From NCBI RefSeq assembly GCF_009828745.1, contig NZ_WTSX01000016.1, positions 1 through 55,581 on the forward strand: 55,581 nt of DNA, read 5' to 3'. Shown here piece after piece: positions 26,218 through 35,391 of the stretch. The position numbers and the translations under genes were made by a program. Origin of the DNA: Erysipelothrix anatis. Lineage in GTDB: Bacteria > Bacillota_I > Bacilli_A > Erysipelotrichales > Erysipelotrichaceae. The first letter of the stretch is position 1; the number at the start of each line of letters is the position of its first letter. The notes under the pieces are model-generated. The model ran no database searches, was not told where the DNA came from, and saw nothing but the letters and a program-made list of their open reading frames with translations.

Positions 26218-29200
26218 ATGAAGAAGAATAGATTTCTGGCGCTAGCCTTAGCGCTACTTGTCGCATTCTCTCAAGTATCTGTACTTGCCGAGGATAAAAC
26301 AACCCACGAAATCGCCCCCACCGTTCTTTCTGAAACTAGTCATGATGCAAACAAAAACAATACATCAAATATAGATTTAGATCCTGCTGTGGGCACACCC
26401 CAACCACAGAAGGTTGAGATTTCTACAGAAGTCGACGCAATGCAAAACGTAACTACACTATCGACTGAATCCGTGAAACCTCAGCAAGCCGCACCACGTA
26501 CCCAGCGCGGGCCTAAAGATTGGTCAAATGCAATCTTACCAGGAACTGCACCAATGCTGACGTTATTACATACTAAGAAAGACAATGTCATCGATAATAA
26601 TGGTGATATCACATATCGAGACAGTCAAGAAATCACTGATTTCGATCAGCCTCTAAACATTGAAAATGGCGATGTCCTTAGTTTCAAAATTAATTGGAAA
26701 ATTGATGAAACAATCGCAAACTCTGACGACCCCGTATTACCACAAGATTATCTCGAATTTGATTTACCCAAACATTTTGCAAGTACTGCAAATCTGTTTA
26801 TAACTGAATATGGTACTTATAAGGTTGAAGATGGTAAAGTACGCTTTACCTTTAACGAAGCACTCAATTCAGGATCAACATCGAGTGGTTTGCCAGAAGG
26901 AAAACTCAACTTAAATTTACGAGCAGATCTTAATAATGTTGATTTGAATGTTCCATTCGATATCACAATTCCTTATACTGATGAAAAAGTCTTAACCTTA
27001 AATCCTCGTTTGGATGTTAAAGACGATGTTACCAAAAAAGTACTTTCAGCTGAAGCAAATGGCCAAACAATCACATGGGAAATTGATATAAACCGTAGTA
27101 GTACATCAATAACCAATGCCAAGCTTCTTGAAACACTCCCCGAGCATAGTTCATTAGTATCTGTAACAAAAACCGAATTAAAACCAATCTTAAAGAATGG
27201 TAATTTATCATTAGAACCCGTTTCTAATACAACAACACCCCTTGATGTAGCGTCTCAAACAGGCAGCAATGTCGAGATTAGCTTAGGCGATATCGATAAA
27301 CCCTATCGAATTCATGTTACTACCAAAACAGATGACTCATCGATTGACCAAAGCAAAGAATTTGAAACACTCATTAACCATGCCAAACTTACTGGCGAAG
27401 GAATCAAACCTGGATCAAAAACTGAAGATTCAGCATCATTCACTTATACACTTCCTGAGAAAGTAACCAAAGAGCATATAGCAGGTGTAGAAAATTCTGG
27501 TAAGGATTCATGGGCAGTTGCGATAAATCCTCATAAAGTCTCTTTAAAAACTGGCACAGTCTTCAAAGATACACTTTCAGGCATTGCAAGTACCTATGAT
27601 TCATCCAGCTTCAAATTTAAAGTTGGATCAAAAACTTATACTCTTGCTGATTTAAAACAAGATAGCACAAACCCTAATAAATATACGTTCGAAGGCTCAG
27701 ATGCTACATCACGTTTCAGTTTTGAATTGAACAATAGCAGTAAGAACCCCCACTTCGAGCTAACCTACCTTAGCAATTCATCAGAACGTGTAGATATTAC
27801 TTACGATACAATTGTGACGCTTCCCGAAAAAGGAAACAGTGACAATGTAACAACCCAACCTGATGGCAATGTCACCAACCGAATTATTGGTAAAACAGGT
27901 GATACAGTCATTGGTAGTGGTGGCGGTACCGGAGCTGGATACCACGGTCGAATTATTTCAAAATCAAGACCAGTGATTGATTATGCAACAGAGACAATGA
28001 CATGGACCGTCGAAATTAACAATAAAGAATATCTTCACGATAAGATTTTTGTGAGTGATATGCTTCAAGGAACCCATAACATCTTCTCGATCGATACGGA
28101 TTCTTTAAAACTGGATGGCGTCGCAGTTTCAACAACAACGCACAGTTCTCTTACATTCACCAAAATAGGTGACAATGTAACAGGATTCTCGTTCGAAATT
28201 AACCCACCTAAACCAACCAAACAACGTTATGTACTCACCTATACAACGAAGTTTGATGCTCGTCAATTTGAAACAAGTGAAGCAATTGGTATTGCCAATA
28301 ACGCCGCAGTAGAATTATCAAATGGCAGTACAACATTAATTGATACAACACGCGTCTCAGAATCAATCAGAACGACAGTTTCACACAACGGTGAGAAACG
28401 TGGTCATTTTGATTTCAACGATCCGAAGAAGATTATCAAATGGGAAAACTATCTCAACTTCAACAATCGTCCGGTTAAAGATGCGATTGTATTCACAGAT
28501 GTTCTTCAAGACAATCAAGTTTATCATCGTGAATCACTCAAATTCTTCCGTTATACGGTTGACGCGAATGGTCGCACTGTTTTAGGCGATGATATCAGCA
28601 ATGATCTTTCGATTACCCCCACTGTTGATATCGCTAAAACAATTAATGATGACCAAACAGAATCACAAACAACAACACTAACTATTCGAATCGATGGCGA
28701 TAACCTAAAGGCATTAGGTTCCGACCAACGTATCGCAATTATATTTGAAACCGATATTAAAGATGTAGAAGCACCCCAAGAAGTCATCAATACCGCTCAG
28801 GTAACATATGATGACTACAAAACCGACATTACTGCGAAAGTTAAGGTTTCCGATGGACAGCATGTTGTGAAGTCCAGCCCAGGAGCGATTGATATCGATG
28901 CGTCTGGAAATGTTAAAATTCCATGGCAAATTGACATCAACCAACGACGTTCAAAGTTACAAGAAACTATCCAAGTTCAGGATTTATTGAATGACACACA
29001 CCTTTATCTTCCTGAAACCTTGAAGGTTTATAAAGTCGTTTACGACAGCACGGGGCAAGAAATTCCAGAGAAAGCTGAATTGCTTGAACCCAACCAATAC
29101 TCTGTAACCTATCTAAACTACGCCAACGATGGTAAGACAGTTTTAGATGGGCCTATTAACGAACCCCACAGACAAGGATTTAAACTCAAAACACCCGTAA

Positions 29201-32200
29201 CCAAAGGCAATGAATACGCATCATTCAAAGTCACATACCAAACAGAATCAATCGTTTCTGAAGGTCGTGTTGAATGGACAAATAATGTATCGATGGCAGG
29301 AATTATCACGGACAGTGGAACAAAAACTGTAACGGACTCCAGTCAAAACTCCTATACATATGGAAGCGGTAGTTCTGGTGTTGTGAATCTCGAACTCGAA
29401 ATTCTCAAAATATCAGAAAGCAATATTACCGACAAGTATGGTAAACCCCTCAATGGTGGCGACCCACTTGAAAATATTCAATTTAAATTGATCACACCAA
29501 ACGGACGTACAATCCGTGAAGCAACAACCGATAGAGATGGAAAACTTGCATTTAAGGGACTTTATCCAGGAAAATATCGTATTGAGGAAGTTGCTCCATA
29601 TCCGGGATATGTTTCAATTGCTCCGCGTGACATCGTACTCTCAGCAAATACTGAAGCAGATCGTAAAAAGCACGAAACAGTTGTTAATTACCCACTATCG
29701 ATCGAAGTTCTAAAAGCATCCGTAGATGGCACAGCACTTGCGGGCGCTACATTCGAACTCTATACCCACTCTGAAAGTGACGGCTATACGTTATTCCGTT
29801 CTGCACAAACATCGGATGCACAAGGCCGTATCGTCTTTACAAACGATATTAATCCTGCCTCAGGAGTTACAGCAGATCGCAGCAACTTGCTTGAAGATGG
29901 CGTCACTTATTATCTTAAAGAAACACAAGCTCCTGATGGATTTATCCACAATGATGCATACATCCCAGTAACAGTCAGCGTCAACAATAACGGTCTTACC
30001 ACCGTAAATGTCGTTAACCACAAAGCAAAACTTAGCTTTGCGAAAACTGATGCTCTTGGCAACACACTAAGTGGTGCAACATTCGGATTATTTACAGATG
30101 CTAGCGCAACACAACAAGTTTACGAAGCAACATCAAATACACAAGGACTTGTATCCTTCGAAAATGTCGCTGTTGGCAACTATTATTTAAAAGAAACACA
30201 AGCAGCACCTGGCTATGTTCTTGATAACACAATTACACCAGTTGTTGTTGACCTTCACTCACCGCTTCAAGTTGAACTTGATTCACGAATCAACTACCAA
30301 GGATCCGTTACATTAACAAAACACAATGCGAACAGTGATGTCCTCGAAGGTGCTGTCTATAAACTCTACGATGCATCTAACAACCAAATTGGAGATACGT
30401 ACACAACGGATATCAATGGCTTGATTTCTGTTACAGATTTAGCTCCAGGTTCTTATTCATTTGTAGAAGTAGTTGCACCAAATGGTTATCTCTTAAATAC
30501 CATTCCTGTTACCTTCACAATCGCAGCAAGTGCTTCCGGTGAACCAACCCCTGTCGTTACAAACCATATCAACTACAAAGGTTCAGTTTCACTCATAAAA
30601 GAAGCACCAACAGGTCAAACGCTTGAAGGTGCGGTGTATAAACTGTACGATGCAGCAATGACCCAAATTGGAGATACGTATACAACGGATGTCAATGGCT
30701 TGATTTCTGTTGAAAACTTAGCTCCTGGATCATATTCATTTGTTGAAATTGCAGCTCCAAATGGCTACCTCGTCAACACAACACCAGCGGTCTTCACAAT
30801 TATGGCTCAGGCTGAAGGCAACTTAACAAATACGGTTGTAAAACATGTGAACTATCAAGGATCCGTTTCATTCACAAAAGAAAACGTGAATGGCGATGTC
30901 CTTGAAGGCGCTGTTTATAAACTTTATGATTCCAGCAACAACCAAATTGGAGATACATACACAACGGATATCAATGGCTTGATTTTTGTTGAAAACTTAG
31001 CTCCAGGTGCTTACTCATTCGTTGAAGTCACAGCACCACTTGGTTACCTCATTAATACTGTACCAGCAACCTTTACCATTGCTTCTGAGGCGATTGATAC
31101 ACCAATCGCTATCACAGCTCACCATATCAATTACAAAGGCTCTGTTACACTTACTAAAGGAAACAAAGACGGAAACGTCTTAGCAGGTGCTGTTTACAAA
31201 CTCTACGATGCCGATAACAACCAAATTGGAGATACCTACACAACCGATATCAATGGCTTGATCTCTGTTGATAATTTAGCTCCTGGTACCTATTCATTTG
31301 TAGAAATAACTGCGCCACAAGGTTATCTACTTAATACTGTTCCGGCAACCTTTACGATTGCTTCTGAAGCTGTAGAAAATCAAACAGCAACAGCAGTAAC
31401 TCATATTAACTATAAAGGAACTGTTTCCTTAATTAAGGAGAGCCCAAATGGCACTGTTCTTGAAGGTGCAGTCTATAAGCTCTACGATGCTCAAAATCAA
31501 CAAATTGGGGATACGTACACAACGGATGTTAATGGTATTATTTCGGTTGCTGATTTAGCACCGGGTTCTTACTCATTTATTGAAGTTCAAGCACCACACG
31601 GGTACCTTATTAATACAACACCTGTTTCATTCACAGTTGTGGATGAAGCTGTAGATAACTTAACAAATACCATTGCACGACATGTTAACTACCAAGGTTC
31701 CGTTTCACTAACAAAACAAGATGCAAATGGAGATCTTCTCGAAGGTGCAAGCTATCAACTCTACGATGAGACAATGAATCAAATCGGGGACACGTATACA
31801 ACAGATATCAATGGCTTGATCTCTGTCGAAAACTTAGCTCCTGGTACCTATTCATTCGTGGAAATTTCAGCACCTCAAGGGTATGTCATTAATACAACAC
31901 CAATTACTTTCGTGATTGATGCTGAAGCAATGGGCGCACCAACACGTGTTGAAACATCTCATATCAACTACAAAGGATCCGTTTCATTTGTGAAACAAGA
32001 TGCAAGTGGCCATGTACTTGAAGGCGCAACGTATAAACTCTACGATGCTACAATGAAACAAATTGGTGATACCTATGTTACGGATGAATCAGGCTTAATT
32101 ACTGTATCTGACCTTGCACCTGGAACCTATCAATTTGTGGAAGTTGCAGCACCTAACGGGTACATTATCAATACCGTTCCTGCTGAATTTACAATTCAAG

Positions 32201-32967
32201 CTGAATCAAAAGGTGAACCAGCCTCTGTTGTTATACACCATATCAACTACAAAGGATCTGTTTCTCTTATCAAAGAAGACGCTCATGGCAACCGTCTTCA
32301 AGATGCTGTTTACAAACTCTACGATGCAGATAAGCAACAAATTGGCGATACATATACGACTGATACACAAGGTACGATCGTAGTTTCTGATCTTGCCCCT
32401 GGAACTTACACCTTCGTTGAAGTAACAGCACCTAACGGCTTTATGATCAACACGCTTCCAGCAACATTCACGATCAAATCTGAATTAGCAGGTGAACCAT
32501 CTCTTGTCGTTGCACACCATATCAATTATCAAGGATCATTGACAGTCACAAAAGTTGATCCTAAAGGAAATATTATTGGCGAAGCTACCTTTGAACTATT
32601 GGATGCATCTTTAAATCCTGTCGCAACATTAACTACGGTTAATGGTATTGCACATTTTGAAGATTTAGCTCCAGGAACATACAGCTTACGCGAGACAGTC
32701 GCACCGCAAGGCTATGTCCTTTCGAAGGAAATCATTACCATCGAAATCCCAGAAACTTATGCGGGCGCATTCGAATCAATTGCTGTCGAATTTGAAAATG
32801 ATGAAGAACCAATTGTTCTTGGCGAAAGCAAAGAACCTAAGAAACCATCTGAAACACTCCCACAAACTGGTGTTTCTAATTCAGTTCTCTTATCTGGTAC
32901 TGCACTAACCTTAATGGGGCTCTGTGCTTTAATCATTGCGAAACGACGCAAACATACCAAAAATTAA
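26218..32967 (+). CDS. Giant LPQTG-anchored adhesin with SpaA/Cna_B repeats
   Basis: Wall-anchored surface protein of 2249 residues. A signal peptide (1-24) is followed by a long N-terminal region (about 100-1055) built of Ig-like adhesive domains of the MSCRAMM/SdrC-like kind with motifs such as 'ITWEIDINRSS', 'MTWTVEINNKEY' and 'KIPWQIDINQRRS'. Next come three divergent SpaA/Cna_B domains (about 1055-1357), eight near-identical 93-residue ones (1358-2101) and one divergent copy (2102 to about 2195). It ends in LPQTG (2214-2218), a hydrophobic helix and RRK, a sortase A signal. Each repeat keeps a Lys (LTK/LIK), a Glu (FVE) and an Asn (INY) at positions expected for an intramolecular isopeptide bond. 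Adhesion to host or matrix is inferred. Confidence 0.92.
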   Translation: MKKNRFLALALALLVAFSQVSVLAEDKTTHEIAPTVLSETSHDANKNNTSNIDLDPAVGTPQPQKVEISTEVDAMQNVTTLSTESVKPQQAAPRTQRGPKDWSNAILPGTAPMLTLLHTKKDNVIDNNGDITYRDSQEITDFDQPLNIENGDVLSFKINWKIDETIANSDDPVLPQDYLEFDLPKHFASTANLFITEYGTYKVEDGKVRFTFNEALNSGSTSSGLPEGKLNLNLRADLNNVDLNVPFDITIPYTDEKVLTLNPRLDVKDDVTKKVLSAEANGQTITWEIDINRSSTSITNAKLLETLPEHSSLVSVTKTELKPILKNGNLSLEPVSNTTTPLDVASQTGSNVEISLGDIDKPYRIHVTTKTDDSSIDQSKEFETLINHAKLTGEGIKPGSKTEDSASFTYTLPEKVTKEHIAGVENSGKDSWAVAINPHKVSLKTGTVFKDTLSGIASTYDSSSFKFKVGSKTYTLADLKQDSTNPNKYTFEGSDATSRFSFELNNSSKNPHFELTYLSNSSERVDITYDTIVTLPEKGNSDNVTTQPDGNVTNRIIGKTGDTVIGSGGGTGAGYHGRIISKSRPVIDYATETMTWTVEINNKEYLHDKIFVSDMLQGTHNIFSIDTDSLKLDGVAVSTTTHSSLTFTKIGDNVTGFSFEINPPKPTKQRYVLTYTTKFDARQFETSEAIGIANNAAVELSNGSTTLIDTTRVSESIRTTVSHNGEKRGHFDFNDPKKIIKWENYLNFNNRPVKDAIVFTDVLQDNQVYHRESLKFFRYTVDANGRTVLGDDISNDLSITPTVDIAKTINDDQTESQTTTLTIRIDGDNLKALGSDQRIAIIFETDIKDVEAPQEVINTAQVTYDDYKTDITAKVKVSDGQHVVKSSPGAIDIDASGNVKIPWQIDINQRRSKLQETIQVQDLLNDTHLYLPETLKVYKVVYDSTGQEIPEKAELLEPNQYSVTYLNYANDGKTVLDGPINEPHRQGFKLKTPVTKGNEYASFKVTYQTESIVSEGRVEWTNNVSMAGIITDSGTKTVTDSSQNSYTYGSGSSGVVNLELEILKISESNITDKYGKPLNGGDPLENIQFKLITPNGRTIREATTDRDGKLAFKGLYPGKYRIEEVAPYPGYVSIAPRDIVLSANTEADRKKHETVVNYPLSIEVLKASVDGTALAGATFELYTHSESDGYTLFRSAQTSDAQGRIVFTNDINPASGVTADRSNLLEDGVTYYLKETQAPDGFIHNDAYIPVTVSVNNNGLTTVNVVNHKAKLSFAKTDALGNTLSGATFGLFTDASATQQVYEATSNTQGLVSFENVAVGNYYLKETQAAPGYVLDNTITPVVVDLHSPLQVELDSRINYQGSVTLTKHNANSDVLEGAVYKLYDASNNQIGDTYTTDINGLISVTDLAPGSYSFVEVVAPNGYLLNTIPVTFTIAASASGEPTPVVTNHINYKGSVSLIKEAPTGQTLEGAVYKLYDAAMTQIGDTYTTDVNGLISVENLAPGSYSFVEIAAPNGYLVNTTPAVFTIMAQAEGNLTNTVVKHVNYQGSVSFTKENVNGDVLEGAVYKLYDSSNNQIGDTYTTDINGLIFVENLAPGAYSFVEVTAPLGYLINTVPATFTIASEAIDTPIAITAHHINYKGSVTLTKGNKDGNVLAGAVYKLYDADNNQIGDTYTTDINGLISVDNLAPGTYSFVEITAPQGYLLNTVPATFTIASEAVENQTATAVTHINYKGTVSLIKESPNGTVLEGAVYKLYDAQNQQIGDTYTTDVNGIISVADLAPGSYSFIEVQAPHGYLINTTPVSFTVVDEAVDNLTNTIARHVNYQGSVSLTKQDANGDLLEGASYQLYDETMNQIGDTYTTDINGLISVENLAPGTYSFVEISAPQGYVINTTPITFVIDAEAMGAPTRVETSHINYKGSVSFVKQDASGHVLEGATYKLYDATMKQIGDTYVTDESGLITVSDLAPGTYQFVEVAAPNGYIINTVPAEFTIQAESKGEPASVVIHHINYKGSVSLIKEDAHGNRLQDAVYKLYDADKQQIGDTYTTDTQGTIVVSDLAPGTYTFVEVTAPNGFMINTLPATFTIKSELAGEPSLVVAHHINYQGSLTVTKVDPKGNIIGEATFELLDASLNPVATLTTVNGIAHFEDLAPGTYSLRETVAPQGYVLSKEIITIEIPETYAGAFESIAVEFENDEEPIVLGESKEPKKPSETLPQTGVSNSVLLSGTALTLMGLCALIIAKRRKHTKN
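30289..32520 (+). repeat. Eight tandem 279-base repeats in the adhesin gene
   Basis: The array is exactly 8 x 279 bases. Each unit encodes 93 residues beginning (I/V)NY(K/Q)GS and containing 'KLYDA', 'QIGDTYTTD' and 'NLAPGSYSFVE' or variants. The DNA is less conserved than the protein, and lengths are identical, so the copies are old enough to have diverged at silent sites yet kept in strict register. Confidence 0.95.
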
Positions 32968-32977
32968 TCATTTTGAG

Positions 32978-33008
32978 ACTTACACCCTAGTGGTGTAAGT
33001 TTTTTTTA
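32978..33008 (+). terminator. Terminator of the adhesin gene
   Basis: ACTTACACC (32978-32986) pairs with GGTGTAAGT (32992-33000), followed by eight T's. Confidence 0.92.
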
Positions 33009-33146
33009 ATCACTTGATGATATTGGTTATCACTTCACTTTCATTCTCGAACAAATAAGTGCATAATAGATATAGGAATGAAGGGTTGTAGCGTTTAACG
33101 ACATTCCAAACCTTGGTAAACCAAGAACCTTTCAATGAAGCGAAAA

Positions 33147-33173
33147 TAAAAAGCAAGATATCTTGCTTTTTAT
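33147..33173. terminator. Palindromic hairpin before proC
   Basis: AAAAAGCAAGATATCTTGCTTTTT is a perfect palindrome with T's or A's on both sides, a bidirectional terminator form. The bases 33009-33210 show no other convincing feature. Confidence 0.65.
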
Positions 33174-33210
33174 TTGTATTCGGAACACAATGAAATAAAG
33201 GAGTGATATC

Positions 33211-33981
33211 ATGAAAATAGGATTTATTGGAATTGGAAACATGGCACAGGCAATCATTCACGGAATGCCGAACAAGGAAGATATCATTATTAGTGCACGA
33301 ACGCATGATGATACGCTGTTTAAAGCAAATAAACTGAACGTTACCCCCGCTGCCAATCATCATATGCTGGTTATCGAGTCAGATATTATTGTGATGTCGG
33401 TCAAACCTGAAATGTTTAGTACTATTTTTGATGAAATAGGCCCTTACTTGCGGGGAAAAACAATTGTGTCTATCGCAGCAAAACTTACCATCGAGATGAT
33501 ACAGGAACAAGTCGGCGACATTCCCGTGATTCGCGCAATGCCCAATTTAAATGTAGCCATTCAACAGGGCATCACGGCCATCACGGCATCAGACAATGTC
33601 GAAAATCAGGTTGCAACATATGTTCGCGAAATGTTTGATAATTTGGGTTCAACGGTCCTCATCCATGAATCACAAATGAGTGGTTTTATCGGACTTGCAG
33701 GAAGTTCTCCGGCATTTGTATTTAAGTTTATTGATGCAATGGTTAGTGAAGCAATGCAAGAAGGGTTTGCTTACGACGATGCATTAAGCATTGCCAGCCA
33801 CGCTGTATCCGGAAGTGCAAACTACTTACGTATTAGTGGTGTCGATGCCCAAATTTTAACGGAACGTGTTTGTTCCCCTGGCGGCACAACGATTGAAGGT
33901 GTCCGTTCGCTCGACGCCAATCATTTTGAAGATACTGTCCGTAAAGCGGTACGCGCAACCATTAACAAAGATAAACAATAA
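33211..33981 (+). CDS. proC: Pyrroline-5-carboxylate reductase
   Basis: NAD(P)H-dependent enzyme of 256 residues that makes the last step of proline synthesis, reducing 1-pyrroline-5-carboxylate. The Rossmann motif is G7-I-G-N-M-A, followed by 'SVKPEMF' and 'RAMPNLNVAIQQGITAI'. The C-terminal signature 'GLAGSSPAFVFKFIDAM' and 'ERVCSPGGTTIEGV' is complete. AAAGGAG precedes the ATG. No proA or proB lies nearby, so precursor may come from elsewhere in the genome or from ornithine. It is a single-gene unit with its own terminator. Confidence 0.95.
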   Translation: MKIGFIGIGNMAQAIIHGMPNKEDIIISARTHDDTLFKANKLNVTPAANHHMLVIESDIIVMSVKPEMFSTIFDEIGPYLRGKTIVSIAAKLTIEMIQEQVGDIPVIRAMPNLNVAIQQGITAITASDNVENQVATYVREMFDNLGSTVLIHESQMSGFIGLAGSSPAFVFKFIDAMVSEAMQEGFAYDDALSIASHAVSGSANYLRISGVDAQILTERVCSPGGTTIEGVRSLDANHFEDTVRKAVRATINKDKQ

Positions 33982-33984
33982 ACA

Positions 33985-34011
33985 AAAACTCCTATGATGG
34001 GAGTTTTTTTG
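33985..34011 (+). terminator. Terminator of proC
   Basis: AAAACTCC and GGAGTTTT form the stem (33985-33992, 34000-34007), followed by more T's. Confidence 0.88.
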
Positions 34012-34081
34012 TTGAATCCGGTGCACTTTGCAAGTCATCGTTTATCTCTAAATGCTAGAATGAAGATAAAGGAGGATACTT

Positions 34082-34492
34082 ATGGAAAAGATTTCAATCA
34101 CAACTCGGGTTAATCAACCTATTGACCTTGTTTGGGAGGTTTGGAATGACCCACAACACATTATGAAGTGGAACCAAGCATCTGAAGACTGGCATACTGT
34201 CCATGCCTCGAACAATCTTACCGTTGGTGGACAATTATTGTCACGAATGGAAGCCAAAGACGGTAGCATGGGATTTGATTTTGGTGGCACATATACCGCG
34301 GTAGAACCGCTCTCACGTATTGACTACGTGTTAGATGATGGGCGTGAGGTATCGGTTATATTTTCAGAAAACTATGACTCCACTACCGTAACACAAACAT
34401 TTGATCCAGAGGCAACAAACCCCGTCGCCTTTCAACAAGCCGGATGGCAAGCGATTCTTGATAGCTTTGCCCACTATACTGAAAAACTTTAA
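34082..34492 (+). CDS. SRPBCC (AHSA1-like) domain protein
   Basis: Small cytosolic protein of 136 residues with a START/Bet-v1-like (SRPBCC) fold, close to the AHSA1/Hsp90-activator-like group. Diagnostic parts are the start 'TTRVNQPIDLVWEVWNDPQHIMKWNQAS', the middle 'GFDFGGTYTAVEPLSRIDYVL' and the end 'QAGWQAILDSFAHYTEKL'. Members bind small hydrophobic ligands or act as dehydratase-like enzymes, but no function is known for this branch. AAAGGAG lies before the ATG. Confidence 0.85.
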   Translation: MEKISITTRVNQPIDLVWEVWNDPQHIMKWNQASEDWHTVHASNNLTVGGQLLSRMEAKDGSMGFDFGGTYTAVEPLSRIDYVLDDGREVSVIFSENYDSTTVTQTFDPEATNPVAFQQAGWQAILDSFAHYTEKL

Positions 34493-34505
34493 GGTTTTTC
34501 AGTAT
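34476..34505 (+). terminator. Hairpin at the end of the SRPBCC gene
   Basis: A perfect 12-bp stem (ATACTGAAAAAC at 34476-34487, GTTTTTCAGTAT at 34494-34505) spans the stop codon. No T run follows the stem, so termination efficiency is doubtful. Confidence 0.5.
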
Positions 34506-34520
34506 GATATGCATACTTAA

Positions 34521-34549
34521 TTGTGTGCTTTATTATCTCATGATATAAT
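34521..34549 (+). promoter_or_regulatory. Promoter of ssrA
   Basis: TTGTGT (34521-34526) and TATAAT (34544-34549) are 17 bases apart, and the -10 is extended (TGA). The tmRNA 5' end at 34558 lies 9 bases after the -10. Confidence 0.8.
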
Positions 34550-34557
34550 AGCCCTAC

Positions 34558-34908
34558 GGGGTCGTCATGGTTTCGACAGGATTTCGTTTGATCTCAATTG
34601 CAGTGGTGTGGCTACCTAAAGGCCAAAAAACTTATAACTGGAAACAACAGTTTACAATTCGCTGCTTAATTAGCGTTTAACGCTGCAGCCAGATACTATG
34701 CGTTTTAGCCTTTGGGCAAATAGTATCTAACAACCTACAAAGGATAAGGTGTTGCATTGCTCGGTGTACCACACGAAAATCTAAGAGCGCATCAAGGTTA
34801 ATGGTTTGTCTTATGTCCTTGCCTTGATTATTAACACGAGACTAAACTGTAGACGTTGAGATGTGGGACACTTTCTGGACGCGAGTTCGACTCTCGCCGA
34901 CTCCACCA
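34558..34908 (+). ncRNA. ssrA: Transfer-messenger RNA
   Basis: About 351 bases. The 5' end GGGGTCG pairs with CGACTCC near the 3' end (one G-T pair) to form the acceptor stem, and the RNA ends in encoded ACCA. The T arm reads GCGAGTTCGACTCTCGC. The tag frame starts at GCC (34622) and ends at TAA (34667-34669), giving AKKLITGNNSLQFAA. tmRNA frees stalled ribosomes and marks the truncated protein for proteolysis. The prophage begins right after its 3' end, a well-known integration target. Confidence 0.95.
34886..34908 (+). other. Probable prophage attachment site (attL/attB core)
   Basis: The 3' end of ssrA (T arm to CCA) is a classical tyrosine-integrase target, and phage genes start right beyond it. 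Integration here keeps the gene intact because the phage carries a copy of the end. The exact core cannot be given, since the opposite junction lies outside the window. Confidence 0.6.
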
Positions 34909-34977
34909 ATAGCTTATTAAGTGGGTTTTATGGACATAACCACCTACAAAACCCCTACAAATTCAATTTTGGTTATT

Positions 34978-35002
34978 AAAGACACGATTATCGTGTCTTT
35001 TC
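34978..35002. terminator. Bidirectional terminator at the prophage end
   Basis: AAAGACACGA (34978-34987) pairs with TCGTGTCTTT (34991-35000), with T's on the right and A's on the left. It ends the last prophage gene on the minus strand. Confidence 0.8.
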
Positions 35003-35245
35003 TTATCTTACAATCTCTACAAAGAACAATCCCTCAGAGAAGTAAATCTTCTTCTGTTTACCATCAATCGTTGCCAAGTACAGTTCAGATACAAATCCAG
35101 TTTCACTCTTAACGAAAGCCCTAGATTCAAACTCCGTTATTTCAAAACGTTTGTCACCCCAGTACATAGCAAGTAGGTGAATCTTACCTTTTGAATTGTA
35201 TATTAATTCAACATCTATATTTACACGTTTGTAATAGCCGTTCAT
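35003..35245 (-). CDS. Small prophage protein of unknown function
   Basis: An 80-residue protein I do not recognise. It is rich in beta-strand patterns ('VNIDVELIYNSKGKIHLLAMYWGDKRFEI', in which each stretch alternates), with a C-terminal 'KKIYFSEGLFFVEIV'. The ATG at 35245 has AAGGTG at good distance; an in-frame ATG at 35293 has none. It is the last phage-borne gene before ssrA, after a terminator, and so looks like an added lysogenic-expression gene. It could be a DNA- or ligand-binding beta protein; no active site is visible. Confidence 0.65.
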   Translation of the reverse strand: MNGYYKRVNIDVELIYNSKGKIHLLAMYWGDKRFEITEFESRAFVKSETGFVSELYLATIDGKQKKIYFSEGLFFVEIVR

Positions 35246-35271
35246 AACTTCACCTTCATTGTAGTTCGACA

Positions 35272-35309
35272 TAAAAATAAAATAGCCATTCATATAGTAG
35301 GCTATTTTC
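35272..35309 (-). terminator. Terminator after the Panacea cassette
   Basis: On the minus strand GAAAATAGCC and GGCTATTTTT form a stem around a 12-base loop, followed by a T-rich stretch (ATTTTTATG). It separates the Panacea pair from the small gene beyond. Confidence 0.65.
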
Positions 35310-35391
35310 TAGGTGAAATCAATTACAAATTCTGTTTATTCATATAGTACAACCTCATTCCGCACACACTTAGTGTGTAGTATTCAATCTA

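Noticed and set aside
30289..32520. CRISPR-like regular spacing
   Set aside because: The period of 279 bases is coding and in frame throughout; units are protein domains, not short palindromic repeats.
33010..33135. Minus-strand frame with 'KGSWFTKVWNVVKRYNPSF' between the adhesin and proC genes
   Set aside because: It has a protein-like stretch, but its only start lies inside proC, and no ribosome site or neighbouring remnant supports it. A decayed gene tail cannot be excluded.
35289..35349. 12-base direct repeat ATTCATATAGTA, two copies 49 bases apart
   Set aside because: One copy is the loop of a terminator hairpin and the sequence is AT-rich, so chance is a fair explanation.
35363..35380. 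Hairpin ACACAC-TTA-GTGTGT after the putative toxin gene
   Set aside because: No T run on either strand; the better terminator lies further on at 35272-35309.
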